Source: Shinella sp. UYSO24 (GTDB lineage Bacteria; Pseudomonadota; Alphaproteobacteria; Rhizobiales; Rhizobiaceae). From it: 64,000 nucleotides of DNA. Location: the NCBI GenBank assembly GCA_902167985.1, contig CABHNZ010000002.1, positions 186,001-250,000 of the forward strand, read 5' to 3'. The notes beneath the pieces were generated by a model that was not told where the DNA came from, did not search any database, and saw only the letters and a program-made list of their open reading frames with translations. Position 1 is the stretch's first letter. Each line of letters starts with the position of its first letter. The translations under genes were made by a program, and so were the position numbers. This document shows positions 38,090 through 48,330 of this stretch, one piece after another.

Positions 38090-39009
38090 CTATGGCGACA
38101 CCGGATCCCCCATCGTGCGCACATACTGTTCCAGATGGCCGAATAGTTCTCGCGCGTGATTGGGCAATTGCTCGATATCGCGGGCGCAGAGATAAAGCAT
38201 GTTGCCGGCTCGCGGATCCTCTATCGGCACGGTCTGATATCGTATGAAGGCGGAATATCGTGATGCAGCGCTGGCTGGCACGATAGCAATGCCTGCGCCG
38301 GCTTCGACCATACGCGCGACGCCTTCAAAGCCATCGAGGTGAATGCGATAGAGAGGTTTGCGTCCCATCTCCCAGGCTATCCTGCTTATAAACTGGGTGA
38401 GCGATGCTTTTTCCCGAACAGCGATGAGCCGGTGATTGAGGATTTCGCCGAAGGAAAGGGCGCCATTCGCATTGACCGATATCGGTTGCCGAGGCGGCAC
38501 GATGACGACCAGTCGATCCGGAGCCAGCGGGACGTTGACAAGGCCGCTTCTGTCCGCCGGTTCCGCGACGATGGCCATATGCGCCGAGCCGTCGCGGATC
38601 AGTGCACCGCCTCGGAAGCCGTATGCTCCTCGATCAGGATGCTGCACTCGTCATGCAGCGCCAGAAACTGTCCGAGAGCCTGCGGAAGGTGCTCTGCCAG
38701 CATATCCGTATTCGAAATGAGCCTGATCTCGCCCTTTTGGTCGCCGCGAAAGGCGGCAAGATCCTGCTCGGCATCGAAGGTTTCCGCAAGTATCCTTCGG
38801 GCGCGCCTGGCAAACAGATCACCTGCCGCATTCGGTTTCATCCCTCTTCCTGTCCTTCGAAAGAGCTGTAATCCCAGCTGCTCTTCCAGGCGCTTCATCC
38901 TCAAGCTCACAGCGGCGACCACGACGTTGTTCTGTTCGGCGGCAACAGACAGGCTGCCGTGGTCGTAAGCAGACAGGAAAATCCTTGCATCGACGAGGTC
39001 GAACTTCAT
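38090..39009 (-). CDS. LysR-family transcriptional regulator, one frameshift
   Basis: ATG 39009 is chosen over the GTG at 39018. The N-terminal HTH reads DARIFLSAYDHGSLSVAAEQ and SLRMKRLEEQLGLQLFRRTG. The effector domain continues after a break near 38608 as DGSAHMAIVAEPADRSGLVN and ends ...EQYVRTMGDPVSP. It is divergent from the cytochrome/dehydrogenase operon at 39308 and is its likely activator. The 298-base gap contains CTTAAATCAGCTTAAAG at 39038-39054, a candidate site. Confidence 0.88.
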
Positions 39010-39307
39010 GAATTTCACTCGTTTGAATTTAGAAAAACTTAAATCAGCTTAAAGCTCATAATGATTGTGCCTTATCTGGTTCCCGTCATAAAACATGCGC
39101 ACTTTGTCGCATGCATCAATTCGGCGCACCAATATAGACCGGCTCTTTTTTTGGAAAACCATTGGAAGCAAGCCAATTTCGGCTTCAATCTCGTGAATTT
39201 TACCGAGACATACCGGTCGTATGGCGCTTCCCCTGTATCTGAAAATCCTCTTTCCGCTCTGTTTCCTCTCCTGGCGGATTTAAATTTTAATGAAAGAAGC
39301 GTCGGAT

Positions 39308-40783
39308 ATGCCTGATCATCTCCGTATTCGAAGACCCTTGTCCGCAAAAGCCGGAAGGCGGCGACGAGCAACCTGCGGAGCGCTGATCGCTGCGTCATTC
39401 ATGGCCTTGGCGGGCTCAAGCCATGCTCAGACGCTGGCATCGCCCGATGATCAGCTGATCGCGCGCGGTCGAAGCATAGCGACAATGGCTGACTGTTCCG
39501 CCTGTCATACCGCCCCCGGCTCGCATGATGCGATGGCCGGTGGCTACGGTATAGTCTCGCCGCTCGGAACGATCTTCTCGAGCAATATCACTCCGTCGAA
39601 GACGGCCGGCATAGGCGCCTATAGCGAGGAGGATTTCTCCCGCGCGGTGCGCGACGGCACTGGCAAGAACGGCGAACATCTCTATCCGGCCATGCCCTAC
39701 ACGGCCTATCGGCGGATCAGCGACGACGACACGCATGCGCTCTATGCGTATTTCATGCATGGGGTGAAGCCGGTCGACAGGCCGGCACCACGTACCGACC
39801 TGCCGTTTCCCTTCAATATTCGGGCGAGCATGATCGCCTGGAACCTTCTGTTCTCGCCCGATCCGCTGCCGCCGACGACCGGTGCGTTGAACGACCAGGA
39901 AAAGCGCGGCGAATATGTGGCCAACGCGCTTGCTCATTGCGGCACCTGTCACACACCGCGCAATGTCGCGATGGCGGCGATCAGCTCGCAGTCGTTCGCC
40001 GGTGGGCAGGTCGGCCCATGGATTGCGCCGAATATCACCCCGGATGCGAAATCGGGCATCGGCAGCTGGTCGGATCAGGAGCTGGCCGACTATCTCAAGA
40101 CGGGTCGGGCCGTGGGGCGTGCCCAGGCCGCCGGTCCGATGGCAGAAGCCGTCGAGCACAGTTTTCAACATCTCGATGATGTCGATATCCGTGCCATCAT
40201 AGCCTATATGCGCAAGGTGGAGCCGGTATCAAACGCTTCCGCCGATCGCTCCGAGCAGGGCAGCCCACATTCGGACGACAATGTCGTGCGGGGTCTCGAT
40301 GTGGCAAGCGGAGAGCCGCTGAAAGATGGCCACGAGGGCGCCACGCTCTATGCCGGCAATTGCGCTGCCTGTCACGGGACATCCGGTGCAGGATCCTACC
40401 AGCAATTCTATCCGTCGCTGCCGCACAATTCCGTCGTCGGCGCTGTAGAGCCGAACAATCTCGTCTCCGTCATCATCGGCGGCGTGCATCGGGATATCGG
40501 GGGGCATGTCATCGAGATGCCTGCTTTCGGTCCGACAGCCTATGTCAATCGCCTGAGCTATTCCGAGATTGCCAGCTTGACGAACTACGTCACGGCGACT
40601 TTCGGCCAGCGCGGCGCAAATCTTACCGCCAAGGACGTGCAACGGATCGCGGAAGGTGGGCCGAAGCCGGTCATCGCCTATGCCGGCATCGCCTCCAAAT
40701 GGGCCATCGCCGTGCTTGTCCTTCTCATCATCGCTGCATTCGCATTGCGCCGCATAGGCAAGAACCAGAGAAAAGAGGCCTGA
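39308..40783 (+). CDS. Tri-heme cytochrome c subunit of a membrane-bound dehydrogenase
   Basis: About 491 residues from ATG 39308 (39290 is an alternative). A leader ends at SSHAQ. Three heme c motifs occur: CSACH (63-67), CGTCH (211-215) and CAACH (352-356). A C-terminal anchor lies near 462-480 (WAIAVLVLLIIAAFAL). This matches the cytochrome subunit of gluconate, fructose, sorbitol and FAD-glucose dehydrogenases, passing electrons to ubiquinone. It is the first gene of the operon, an unusual position for this subunit. Confidence 0.93.
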   Translation: MPDHLRIRRPLSAKAGRRRRATCGALIAASFMALAGSSHAQTLASPDDQLIARGRSIATMADCSACHTAPGSHDAMAGGYGIVSPLGTIFSSNITPSKTAGIGAYSEEDFSRAVRDGTGKNGEHLYPAMPYTAYRRISDDDTHALYAYFMHGVKPVDRPAPRTDLPFPFNIRASMIAWNLLFSPDPLPPTTGALNDQEKRGEYVANALAHCGTCHTPRNVAMAAISSQSFAGGQVGPWIAPNITPDAKSGIGSWSDQELADYLKTGRAVGRAQAAGPMAEAVEHSFQHLDDVDIRAIIAYMRKVEPVSNASADRSEQGSPHSDDNVVRGLDVASGEPLKDGHEGATLYAGNCAACHGTSGAGSYQQFYPSLPHNSVVGAVEPNNLVSVIIGGVHRDIGGHVIEMPAFGPTAYVNRLSYSEIASLTNYVTATFGQRGANLTAKDVQRIAEGGPKPVIAYAGIASKWAIAVLVLLIIAAFALRRIGKNQRKEA

Positions 40784-40784
40784 T

Positions 40785-41294
40785 ATGAGCAACGCCAGAT
40801 CACCCAGCCCGGCAATGCGTCGTCGCAGCTTCCTTAAATCGGTATCCGCCGTCGCATTGGCGGGGGCTGTGGGCATGGGCGCAACGCTGCCATCCTTTGC
40901 GGCCACGGTTCAGGATGCCGGTCCCTTCCATGCCTTTTCGCAATTTATAACCGGCCTTGATCTCGATCCTGTTCTGGCCGTCCGCTACCTGAAGGCGCTG
41001 TCTGACCAGGATGCTGCCTTCCCCAAGGCGCTTGATGCTGCGATCACCGCATCGGCCGGGTTCAAGGATCGGGGGATCGACGCGATGCTGAAGGAACTGG
41101 ATGCCAACGGTTCCGTCTACGCCACAATCAAGACGGTGACCTCTGCATGGTATCTCGGGGTCGTCGGCGCCGGGCCAAAGGCGCAACTCGTCGCCTTCCA
41201 TGATGCGCTGATGTTTTCGCCGACGCGCGACTACGTCTTCGTCCCGACCTATGGCGGCGGCCCGAATAGCTGGGTCAGTGAAAAGCACATCTGA
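40785..41294 (+). CDS. Small (gamma) subunit of an FAD-dependent sugar/polyol dehydrogenase
   Basis: 169 residues with twin-arginine leader RRRSFLKSVSAVALAGAVGM. The mature part includes LDLDPVLAVRYLKAL and YLGVVGAGPKAQLVAFHDAL, the D-sorbitol-dehydrogenase-like small-subunit family. It probably chaperones Tat export of the leaderless FAD subunit encoded next. Confidence 0.88.
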   Translation: MSNARSPSPAMRRRSFLKSVSAVALAGAVGMGATLPSFAATVQDAGPFHAFSQFITGLDLDPVLAVRYLKALSDQDAAFPKALDAAITASAGFKDRGIDAMLKELDANGSVYATIKTVTSAWYLGVVGAGPKAQLVAFHDALMFSPTRDYVFVPTYGGGPNSWVSEKHI

Positions 41295-41323
41295 GACCCG
41301 CCCCATCATTGAAAGCAAATTCC

Positions 41324-42939
41324 ATGACTGAACACAGCAAGAGTGACTACGATTACGTTGTCATAGGCTCAGGCGTCACGGGCGCCCTCGTCGCCTGGGA
41401 ACTGGCCCGCAACGGCAAGTCCGTCTGCATGGTGGAGGCCGGCGACTGGATAGAGCGCTGGAAAGCCATCGAGCACTACCGCAGCCTGCCCAACAAGGAC
41501 ATCAAGGCGGCATCCCCCTATCCCAACCTTCCCTGGGCCAAGAACCCCATCGGTGGCGGCTATCTGGAGCAGAAAGGGCCGGTCGATTATGGCACGACCT
41601 ATGTCCGCATGGTCGGCGGCACGACATGGCACTGGGACTCGGCGACATGGCGGCTCATTCCAAGCGACTTCAAACTGAAGTCGACATACGGTGTCGGCCG
41701 GGACTGGCCAATCGGCTATGAGGATCTGGAGCCCTTCTATCAGCGCGCCGAAGAGGAGCTGGGTGTCAACGGCTGGGACGAAGAGGACCAGAGTGGTGGA
41801 ACGGGCAGCCATTTCCCGCCGCGCTCGCAGCCTTATCCGACGCCCGGCCATCCGTTCAGCTTTGGCCAGCAGATCGTCGCCGACAGGCTGAAGGCGCAGG
41901 GATATGCGCCCATTCACGAGCCGAATGCGCGCCTCTCCAAATCAATGGATGGCGGCCGCAATGCGAGGGCAATAATTCCTGCGACCCGATCTGTCCGATC
42001 GGCGCGAAATATACGGCCGATATTCATGTGCGAAAGGCCCTTGATGCCGGCTGCAAGCTGCTTTCAAACGCTGTGGTGTTCCGCGTCGATGCCGACGACA
42101 CGGGCAAGATCGCCTCGGTCAGCTATCGCAGGCCTGACAAGTCGGAAGGCAAGGTGACTGGTCGAACCTTCATCATCGCGGCCAATGCGCTGGAGACGCC
42201 GAAAATCCTGCTGATGTCCACTTCGGAAAAATACCCGAACGGCATCGCAAACAGCTCCGGAATGGTCGGCTGCAATCTCATGGATCACACCGGGCTGGGC
42301 TTCAATCTCGTGACCAAGGACGAGGTATGGCCAGGCACGGGACCGAATGCGCTTCTGGTCATGCTGAACGCGCGTGATGGAGCCTTTCGCTCAAAGCACG
42401 CCTCCTACAAGACGAAGCTGCGGAATACCGCGGTCAACAATGCCATTGCGACGCAGCTGATCAAGCAGGGCGTGCTTGGAACGGAGCTGTTCAAGCAGAT
42501 CAGGTATCAATCCGCCCGGCAGGTATCGATCGCTATCGATCTCGAAACCCTGCCCAATCCGAGAAATCGCATCCTGCCCAGCAAGGACAAAGTTGACGCG
42601 ATAGGTATCCCGGTGCCTGAGCTTCACTTCGACGTCGACGACTACTGGAACAAGGGCCGCGACGCGGCTGTCGAGGACGTCAAGAAAATCGCACAGATCT
42701 TGGATGCCGAGGTCGTTGCAACCGATCTTGGCAAGCAAAACCGCGAGCATATTCTCGGTACGATGATCATGGGGGATGACCCAAGGGATTCGGTCGTGGA
42801 TGCCAATTGCCGCACGCATGATCATCCAAATCTCTATGTCGCCGGCACGAGCGTTTTTCCCGCCGTCGGATGCGTGAACCCGACGCTGACGGGGGCTGCT
42901 CTCGCATTGCGTATTGCCGGACAGCTGCTCGCGGCCTGA
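41324..42939 (+). CDS. GMC-family FAD dehydrogenase large subunit with Fe-S cysteine cluster, one frameshift
   Basis: Starts MTEHSKSDYDYVVIGSGVTG (FAD-binding GxGxxG). The motif MVGGTTWHWDSATWR is typical. After a break near 41955 comes CEGNNSCDPICPIGAKY, the cysteine set that holds a 3Fe-4S cluster in bacterial FAD-glucose dehydrogenase. The C-terminus includes the GMC catalytic His region (DHPNLYVAGTSVFPAVGCVN). No leader, so export probably rides on the small subunit. It oxidises a sugar, sugar acid or polyol in the periplasm. Confidence 0.9.
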
Positions 42940-43362
42940 TCTCCGTTAGCCGACAATTTGGGGATGCCCGGCTGCCTGGCCTCGCCGTAGGTCCGGATGG
43001 ACGCCGGGCAGGTATGGGAGAACTGAAACTCGTTGACCAAATTCCAATTTACAGCGGCCCAGGCCATAATGGTCTGGGCGATAAAAATGCAGACGGACCA
43101 ATAATGTAAATAGCCGCTTGTCGGTTTTAATCCTGAGATAATGCGACTTTCCACTCCCTATGTCACGGGTTTGAATCTCTTCAAGACCTTCTACCTGTTC
43201 AGCACGGCATCATTTATGAATGCCGCAATTTGGCGAGAACCGTGCTGGACCTCCCCGGGCCACTCTTGAAAGATATCGAACACCCTAAAAGTGTCGACAC
43301 ATTGGTAGACAGAATGGCCGTTTGATGATTTAAACTTTCTCCAATGTGGAAGGGACTGCACA
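42940..43362 (+). other. 420-base gap between the dehydrogenase operon and the next FAD enzyme gene
   Basis: No gene with a ribosome site or recognised family was found on either strand. The first part is G/C-rich and may be decayed coding sequence on the minus strand, while the last 250 bases are more A/T-rich and probably hold the promoter of the gene at 43363. No strong hairpin was seen. Confidence 0.5.
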
Positions 43363-44964
43363 ATGAACGAATATGACGTTGTCGTTATCGGGACCGGCTC
43401 AGCTGCCTGCTCGGCTGCGCTCCGCGCGGCCAAAGGGGGCCTGAAAGTTCTCGCCCTCGAAAAGAGCACATGCCTGGGCGGAACATCGGCCATGTCTGGT
43501 TCCGGCGTTTGGATCCCGGCCAATCACGTAGCCGCTGCGGAAGGTGTGTCGGACAGCAAGCAGGAGGCGCTGGCCTATCTGCGCGCGGTGCAGCCAAGCG
43601 AGTGGGCCGAAAAGGAAGGTCCACGCCACCAGGCCTTCATCGATAATGCCCCGACCATGCTGAAATTCCTATCGGATAACACGCCGATTGAGTTTCGTCT
43701 GATCGACGAGCCGGATCCCTATGTGGAGGCCTCCGGGGGCAAAAAATACGGGCGGATGCTGTCGCCCATGCCGCTCAGCCGCAGACTGGTCGGAAAATAC
43801 GCATCAAAGATGCGTCGCTCGACCTTGCCTCATGTGTTCACCTATCAGGAAAACATCAATCTCGATCTCTATCACAGGCCCTTCTTGGCGATCTTCAAGA
43901 TGTGGCCGAAGCTCGTATGGCGCTGGCTGAACAATGCCGGCGCCCAGGGCACCGCTCTCATGACGGGCCTGATCAAGGGATGCCTGGATGCAGGCGTGAC
44001 ATTCCGGCTCGAGACGCGCGCCATCGGCCTTGTGCAGGATGATAGCGGTCGCGTCATCGGTGTCGAAATCGACGCGGCGGGAAAGAAGGAGATCATCGCG
44101 GCGTTGCGCGGTGTGGTGATCGCATCGGGTGGTTTCGAATGGAACAGGGAAATGCGCGAACGCCATTTCCCCGGTCCGCTCGATCGCATCGGCACGCCGA
44201 TGAGCAATGAGGGTGACGGCCAGAAGATGGCCGAGGCCGTCGGCGCGCATCTCGACAACATGGACCAGGCCAATGTCTATGTCTGCCTGCCTACCCGTTA
44301 CGAGGGTAAGCCCTATGGCCTGCCGATAAACTTCCTCTATGAGCCGCATTCCATCGTCGTCAATCGCCATGGCAAGCGTTTCGTCAGCGAGGCCCATTTC
44401 AATATCGGCGAGGCGCTCGATCGCCGCGATGCGGATGGGGCGCCGGTAAACCTACCCTGCTATCTTGTCGGCGACCATCGCTTTCTGGAATCCTCCTTCA
44501 GCTTCCGCTGGTACGCATCCTATGAGCGGGACTGGGTGAAGAAGGCCGATACGATCGATGAACTGGCCGCCAAGCTCGGCCTGCCGCCCAAGGAGCTCAA
44601 GGAGTCGATCGATCGCTGGAATGCCTTCTGTGCCAGTGGCAAGGACGAGGATTTTCATCGCGGCGAACCGGCATGGGAACGCAAGAAGGATGGCGGCAAG
44701 GTCCGCCTCTACCCGATCGACAAGGCGCCCTATGTCGGGCTTTCGGTCAATCGCTCGATCATCGGCACGAAGGGCGGTGCGCGCACCAATGAATTTGCCC
44801 AGGTTCTTCGCAAGGACGGTTCGATCGTTCCGGGGCTCTATGCCGCCGGATTGGCGATGGCCAATCCGATCGGTACGCGCGCGGTGGGCGCCGGCACGAC
44901 GCTCGGACCGAACCTCACCTGGGGGTTCATCTCTGCGGAAACGATCCTCAGGCAGAACCGATAG
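43363..44964 (+). CDS. FAD-binding dehydrogenase (3-ketosteroid dehydrogenase / fumarate reductase flavoprotein type)
   Basis: 533 residues, intact. The FAD motif reads DVVVIGTGSAACSAALRAAK with GGTSAMSGSGVWIP following. The C-terminal end GLAMANPIGTRAVGAGTTLG resembles the second FAD motif of KstD-type enzymes. Substrates of the group range from steroids to small ketones or enoates. The next two genes (cupin, NadX-like) probably belong to the same operon. Confidence 0.88.
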   Translation: MNEYDVVVIGTGSAACSAALRAAKGGLKVLALEKSTCLGGTSAMSGSGVWIPANHVAAAEGVSDSKQEALAYLRAVQPSEWAEKEGPRHQAFIDNAPTMLKFLSDNTPIEFRLIDEPDPYVEASGGKKYGRMLSPMPLSRRLVGKYASKMRRSTLPHVFTYQENINLDLYHRPFLAIFKMWPKLVWRWLNNAGAQGTALMTGLIKGCLDAGVTFRLETRAIGLVQDDSGRVIGVEIDAAGKKEIIAALRGVVIASGGFEWNREMRERHFPGPLDRIGTPMSNEGDGQKMAEAVGAHLDNMDQANVYVCLPTRYEGKPYGLPINFLYEPHSIVVNRHGKRFVSEAHFNIGEALDRRDADGAPVNLPCYLVGDHRFLESSFSFRWYASYERDWVKKADTIDELAAKLGLPPKELKESIDRWNAFCASGKDEDFHRGEPAWERKKDGGKVRLYPIDKAPYVGLSVNRSIIGTKGGARTNEFAQVLRKDGSIVPGLYAAGLAMANPIGTRAVGAGTTLGPNLTWGFISAETILRQNR

Positions 44965-45036
44965 GTTTCCCGCAAGGTGGCCTGATGCGCGGTGGATCTG
45001 GCCGCCGCGCCCTCTAAGTTGAAGAAGGGCACGACA

Positions 45037-45570
45037 ATGCAAGACGTCAAAAAGTCCGGCATGCCTGCGGGCGTGCATGTTTCCGGCCCGGATCAACGGG
45101 AAAGCTATTGGCAGCCCGTGCCAGCCAACGGCCATGTCGATGTGGCACTGGCGCCGCATATCGTGCCGATGGAATTCCCGTTCGGCATTGGGGTCCAGTC
45201 GGTGGCGCCCGGCGGCTATGTGCGCGAGCACACTCATGACCGCAACGAGGAGGCCGTTTATGTCATCGAAGGGCATGGCAGAGCGGTGATCGACGGACAG
45301 GAATTCCCCTTGGCGCCCGATACCGCCGTCTTCCTTCCGCGCAATGTCCGCCACATGTTCATCAACGACAGCGACACCCGCCTGCGCTGGGTCTGGCTCA
45401 TTGTTCCGAACGGGCTGGAGGACTTCTTCCGGCAGATCGGCAAGCCGCGCAAGCCGGGCGACCGGGTTCCGTCGAATTTCCCACGCCCGGAAAACGTACT
45501 TGAAATCGAACGCCAGACGGTGTTCGGCACAGATCTTAAGGACAAGTTCGACCCGCTGAAGCAGAGGTGA
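45037..45570 (+). CDS. Single-domain cupin protein
   Basis: About 177 residues from ATG 45037 after GAAGAAGGGC. The metal motif is REHTHDRNEEAVYVIEGHGR (HxH...E) with RNVRHMFIN as the second-half histidine. A possible dioxygenase, isomerase or binding role cannot be separated from sequence. It stands 72 bases after the FAD dehydrogenase and 7 before nadX. Confidence 0.82.
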   Translation: MQDVKKSGMPAGVHVSGPDQRESYWQPVPANGHVDVALAPHIVPMEFPFGIGVQSVAPGGYVREHTHDRNEEAVYVIEGHGRAVIDGQEFPLAPDTAVFLPRNVRHMFINDSDTRLRWVWLIVPNGLEDFFRQIGKPRKPGDRVPSNFPRPENVLEIERQTVFGTDLKDKFDPLKQR

Positions 45571-45577
45571 GGGCATC

Positions 45578-45875
45578 ATGTCGAGCGGAACTGCCACGAT
45601 CGGACTGATCGGCTACGGTGCGTTGGCCAAACAGGTCGTCGCCGCACTGGAGGGCAGGGCGATCCGTTGGGTCGTCCTGCTTCGCGAGGGATCGCTTGCC
45701 GTGCCACCTGTTTCTGCGACGGTCGTCGCCGATATCGACGTACTTGTCGCCGAACGGCCGGATGTCGTCATCGAGGCGGCGGGCCAGCCGAGTGTTGCCG
45801 TCTATGTGCCGCCATTGCTACAGGCCGGTATACCGGTGATCGTCGCGTCCATTGGTGCGCTGGCCGAGGAGGGTC
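45578..45875 (+). pseudogene. nadX: Aspartate dehydrogenase-like NadX, truncated at its 3' end
   Basis: Begins MSSGTATIGLIGYGALAKQV, the NAD-binding Rossmann start, and runs to DVVIEAAGQPSVAVYVPPLL then VIVASIGALAEE, the point where NadX proteins continue into their catalytic half. That half is missing. From about 45875 the DNA instead belongs to an anti-sigma gene on the other strand, and the formal frame stops at 45916. About 100 of some 265 residues remain. Confidence 0.75.
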
Positions 45876-45879
45876 GGGC

Positions 45880-46145
45880 AGGCGCACGGCCTTGCGCGGC
45901 GGTGCGGTGTTCTTGATGGTGCGGACCATGTCGAGCGGCACGGGTTCGCGCAGCATGTCGTCGAACATGCGGCGGCCGACCTCGGTGCCGCGCTTCAGGG
46001 CGTCGTTCAGTGCGCGGGCCTGCGGGTCGTTGACGAGCAGCGCCTCCACCTCGTGGCGGGCTTCCTCGCTGGCCTCACCGTCGAGATAGCTGGACAGGCG
46101 GGTTTCGAGCTCGGAAGGCGTTCCGGCCGGGGCTGATAGGCTCAA
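45880..46145 (-). pseudogene. Anti-sigma factor, N-terminal part only
   Basis: From a TTG at 46145 the frame reads LSLSAPAGTPSELETRLSSY, LDGEASEEARHEVEALLVND, then PLDMVRTIKNTAPPRKAVRL. This is the cytoplasmic anti-sigma domain of rhizobial anti-sigma proteins. The membrane span and periplasmic half that normally follow are absent because the sequence changes to nadX. The gene directly follows the sigma factor, as expected for a cognate pair. Confidence 0.7.
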
Positions 46146-46147
46146 TG

Positions 46148-46641
46148 TCAGGCTCTCCGTTCGGCCATGTCGATGCCGAGCGCTGCAAGGTGCAGGCGTG
46201 CCGAACAGAGCCGGCCGGCAAAGGCATCCGTGGTCATATCGAGAATGGCCGCACTTTCGGCGTAGCTGAAGCCTTCCAGTTCGGCGAGAAGAAAGGCACT
46301 GGCAAAGCCTCCGGCATGGACAGGAGCAGGTGATCCGGCCGGGCATCTGCGCCGCTCGGCGAGTTGCCGTCTGTTCCTGCTGCATCGGCACCTGCGGCAC
46401 GGCGGCGTCTGCCACGGCCGGCATCGGTCCATAGGCTGCGCGTGAGACTGAAAAGCCAGCTTTCAAGCCTGCCTTCGCCCTTCCAGTGATGGCTCTTCTG
46501 GATCGCATGGCCGCAGCTCTCCCGCACCAGCTCGTCCGCCTCGGGCTCGCTGCCGGTCAAGGTCAGTGCGAAGCGTCGCAACCGCGGGAGCAGTGCAACC
46601 AAGTCGCGCCGGATATCTGCCGATGGGATCTGTTGTGTCAT
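46148..46641 (-). CDS. ECF-type RNA polymerase sigma factor, one frameshift
   Basis: Starts MTQQIPSADIRRDLVALLPR. Region 2 contains FALTLTGSEPEADELVRESC then WKGEGRLESWLFSLTRSLW. After a break near 46309, region 4 reads ASAFLLAELEGFSYAESAAI and DAFAGRLCSARLHL (HTH). About 165 residues. The anti-sigma fragment begins at its stop codon. Confidence 0.85.
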
Positions 46642-46743
46642 GGATGACGTGAGCTTTATCTGCACTATGCGTTGGAATTGCGGCTGCCAAGTCATAGGTA
46701 TGAATCGATTGTGATCATTCCGCAACAGCACGGCCGATCAAAT

Positions 46744-47708
46744 CTACAACATTCTCGCCGCTTCCGGGATCGATACGAGGGGTGGCTCGGTACCGTAGAG
46801 AAGCCGCGTCGCATCAAGCGCCACGCCATCGCCGGCTTCCGTCAGGCCGTGGCGCTCGCAGAGAAGGTTCCAGTTGCCCGGTTCGCCGGTCAGCGTGAAG
46901 AGATTATAGGCGGCGCGCGGCTTGTGGCCACCGGGGCCTTGCGAGGCGGATGCGATGCCGACGACCGGAACCTGATGGGCTGCCGGATGATGGTGGCTTC
47001 TCAGCCAATAGGTCGTGTTGAGGTGGGTGTGGCCATGCAGAACAAGTTCGGCGCCGCCGGTCGAAATCGCGGCGGCGAAGCGGCGGATGCCGATCATCCG
47101 CTTGTGGGAGGCGGCCGCGCCGCGGATTGGCGGGTGATGGATCATGACGACGCGGAAGAGCCCCTCGTCGCCGGCCTTTTTCAGGAGGTTCACCATTCGC
47201 GGGCCTGTCTGCCGCTGAAATATCCCGAGGCGGAAAAGGGGAGCGTCGCATTCGCTGTCGAGCAGCCGATGATGGCGACCGGGCCGCGGCGGCGATAGGT
47301 GGGGAAGATGTGCTCGTCTTTCGGCCACTGGCTCGGATCGTCGTCGGAGGCGATGAACGGGTACCAGTCCTCGACTGCCTTGTCGTGCGCGCCGGGCACA
47401 TAGGCATCGTGATTGCCGAGCACGACCGTCGTGTCATAGGGGTTGCCGATGGTGCGCAGCCATTCGCCCGAGAGGCGAATTTCCATGTCGGTCGCGAGAT
47501 TGACCAGATCTCCGGTAATACAAAGATGATCCGGAGCGCGAATTTTCAGGTCGCTCAACAGAAGATCCAGTGTATTGACGAAAAGATGCTTGCGCCGGTT
47601 CCGGTGCCAATTCACAAATCCTGTGATCCGCTTGGAGAAAAGTTCACGCAGCGTGAGTTGCGGCAACGGACCCAGATGGATGTCTGAAATATGAGCGAAT
47701 TTGAACAT
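46744..47708 (-). CDS. Metallophosphoesterase, one frameshift
   Basis: Begins MFKFAHISDIHLGPLPQ with the calcineurin-type metal motifs in order: SDIHLG, GDLVN, GNHD, then after a break near 47215 MIHHPPIRG and HGHTHLN. About 320 residues, family size. It hydrolyses a phosphomono- or phosphodiester; rhizobial members are often annotated as 3',5'-cyclic nucleotide phosphodiesterase-like without evidence. Confidence 0.9.
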
Positions 47709-47806
47709 GGCGCAGACATAACGCATGAGACGGGAAATCGTTATCGATTTTCTGGCTCCTCCCGCGTTTATGAACGAAACGCCGACTGAGGCCCCTGAAT
47801 GAGAGC

Positions 47807-48301
47807 ATGTGCATGACCGGTGCCGGCATTCCCGAAATCAGCACGTTCCGTACGCGCGCCACCGTCTGGCTGATGCACCGGATCTTCATCTTCATGCGCG
47901 GCATGACGCTTGGGGTGAGGGCCGCCTGTTTTGGCGAGGATGGTCGGATCTTCCTTGTCCGCCACACCTATGTGCCCGGCTGGTATATGCCCGGCGGCGG
48001 CATGGAGCGCGGCGAGACGGCGCTCGGTGCGCTTGCCAAGGAGCTGCGCGAGGAAGGCAATCTGGAAATTCTGGGGGAGCCGGAGCTTTTCCACGTCTAC
48101 AACAACCGCAAGGCTTCCAAGCGCGATCATGTGCTGTTTTACCGGGTGACGGTGCGCCAGACGGCCCCGCGTGCGCCCGACATGGAGATTGCCGAAAGCG
48201 GCTTCTTCCCGCTCGATGCACTGCCGAAGGATGCGACGCAGGCAACGCTTCGCCGGCTGAGGGAGCTGGATGGCAAGGTGGAGCGGTCGGAGTTCTGGTG
48301 A
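47807..48301 (+). CDS. NUDIX hydrolase
   Basis: About 164 residues; ATG 47813 is an alternative start. The NUDIX box reads GGGMERGETALGALAKELRE followed by EG, with Lys in place of the usual Arg at the RE position. VRHTYVPGWYMPGG precedes it. It cleaves a nucleoside diphosphate linked to another moiety. The specific substrate is unknown. Confidence 0.9.
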   Translation: MCMTGAGIPEISTFRTRATVWLMHRIFIFMRGMTLGVRAACFGEDGRIFLVRHTYVPGWYMPGGGMERGETALGALAKELREEGNLEILGEPELFHVYNNRKASKRDHVLFYRVTVRQTAPRAPDMEIAESGFFPLDALPKDATQATLRRLRELDGKVERSEFW

Positions 48302-48330
48302 AACAAAACCCCGACCGATGGTCCTGAAGA

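Noticed and set aside
42870..43154. Minus-strand open frame with a stretch AQTIMAWAAVNWNLVNEFQF
   Set aside because: Looked like a possible transposase or enzyme remnant, but no family could be assigned and flanking sequence gives no support.
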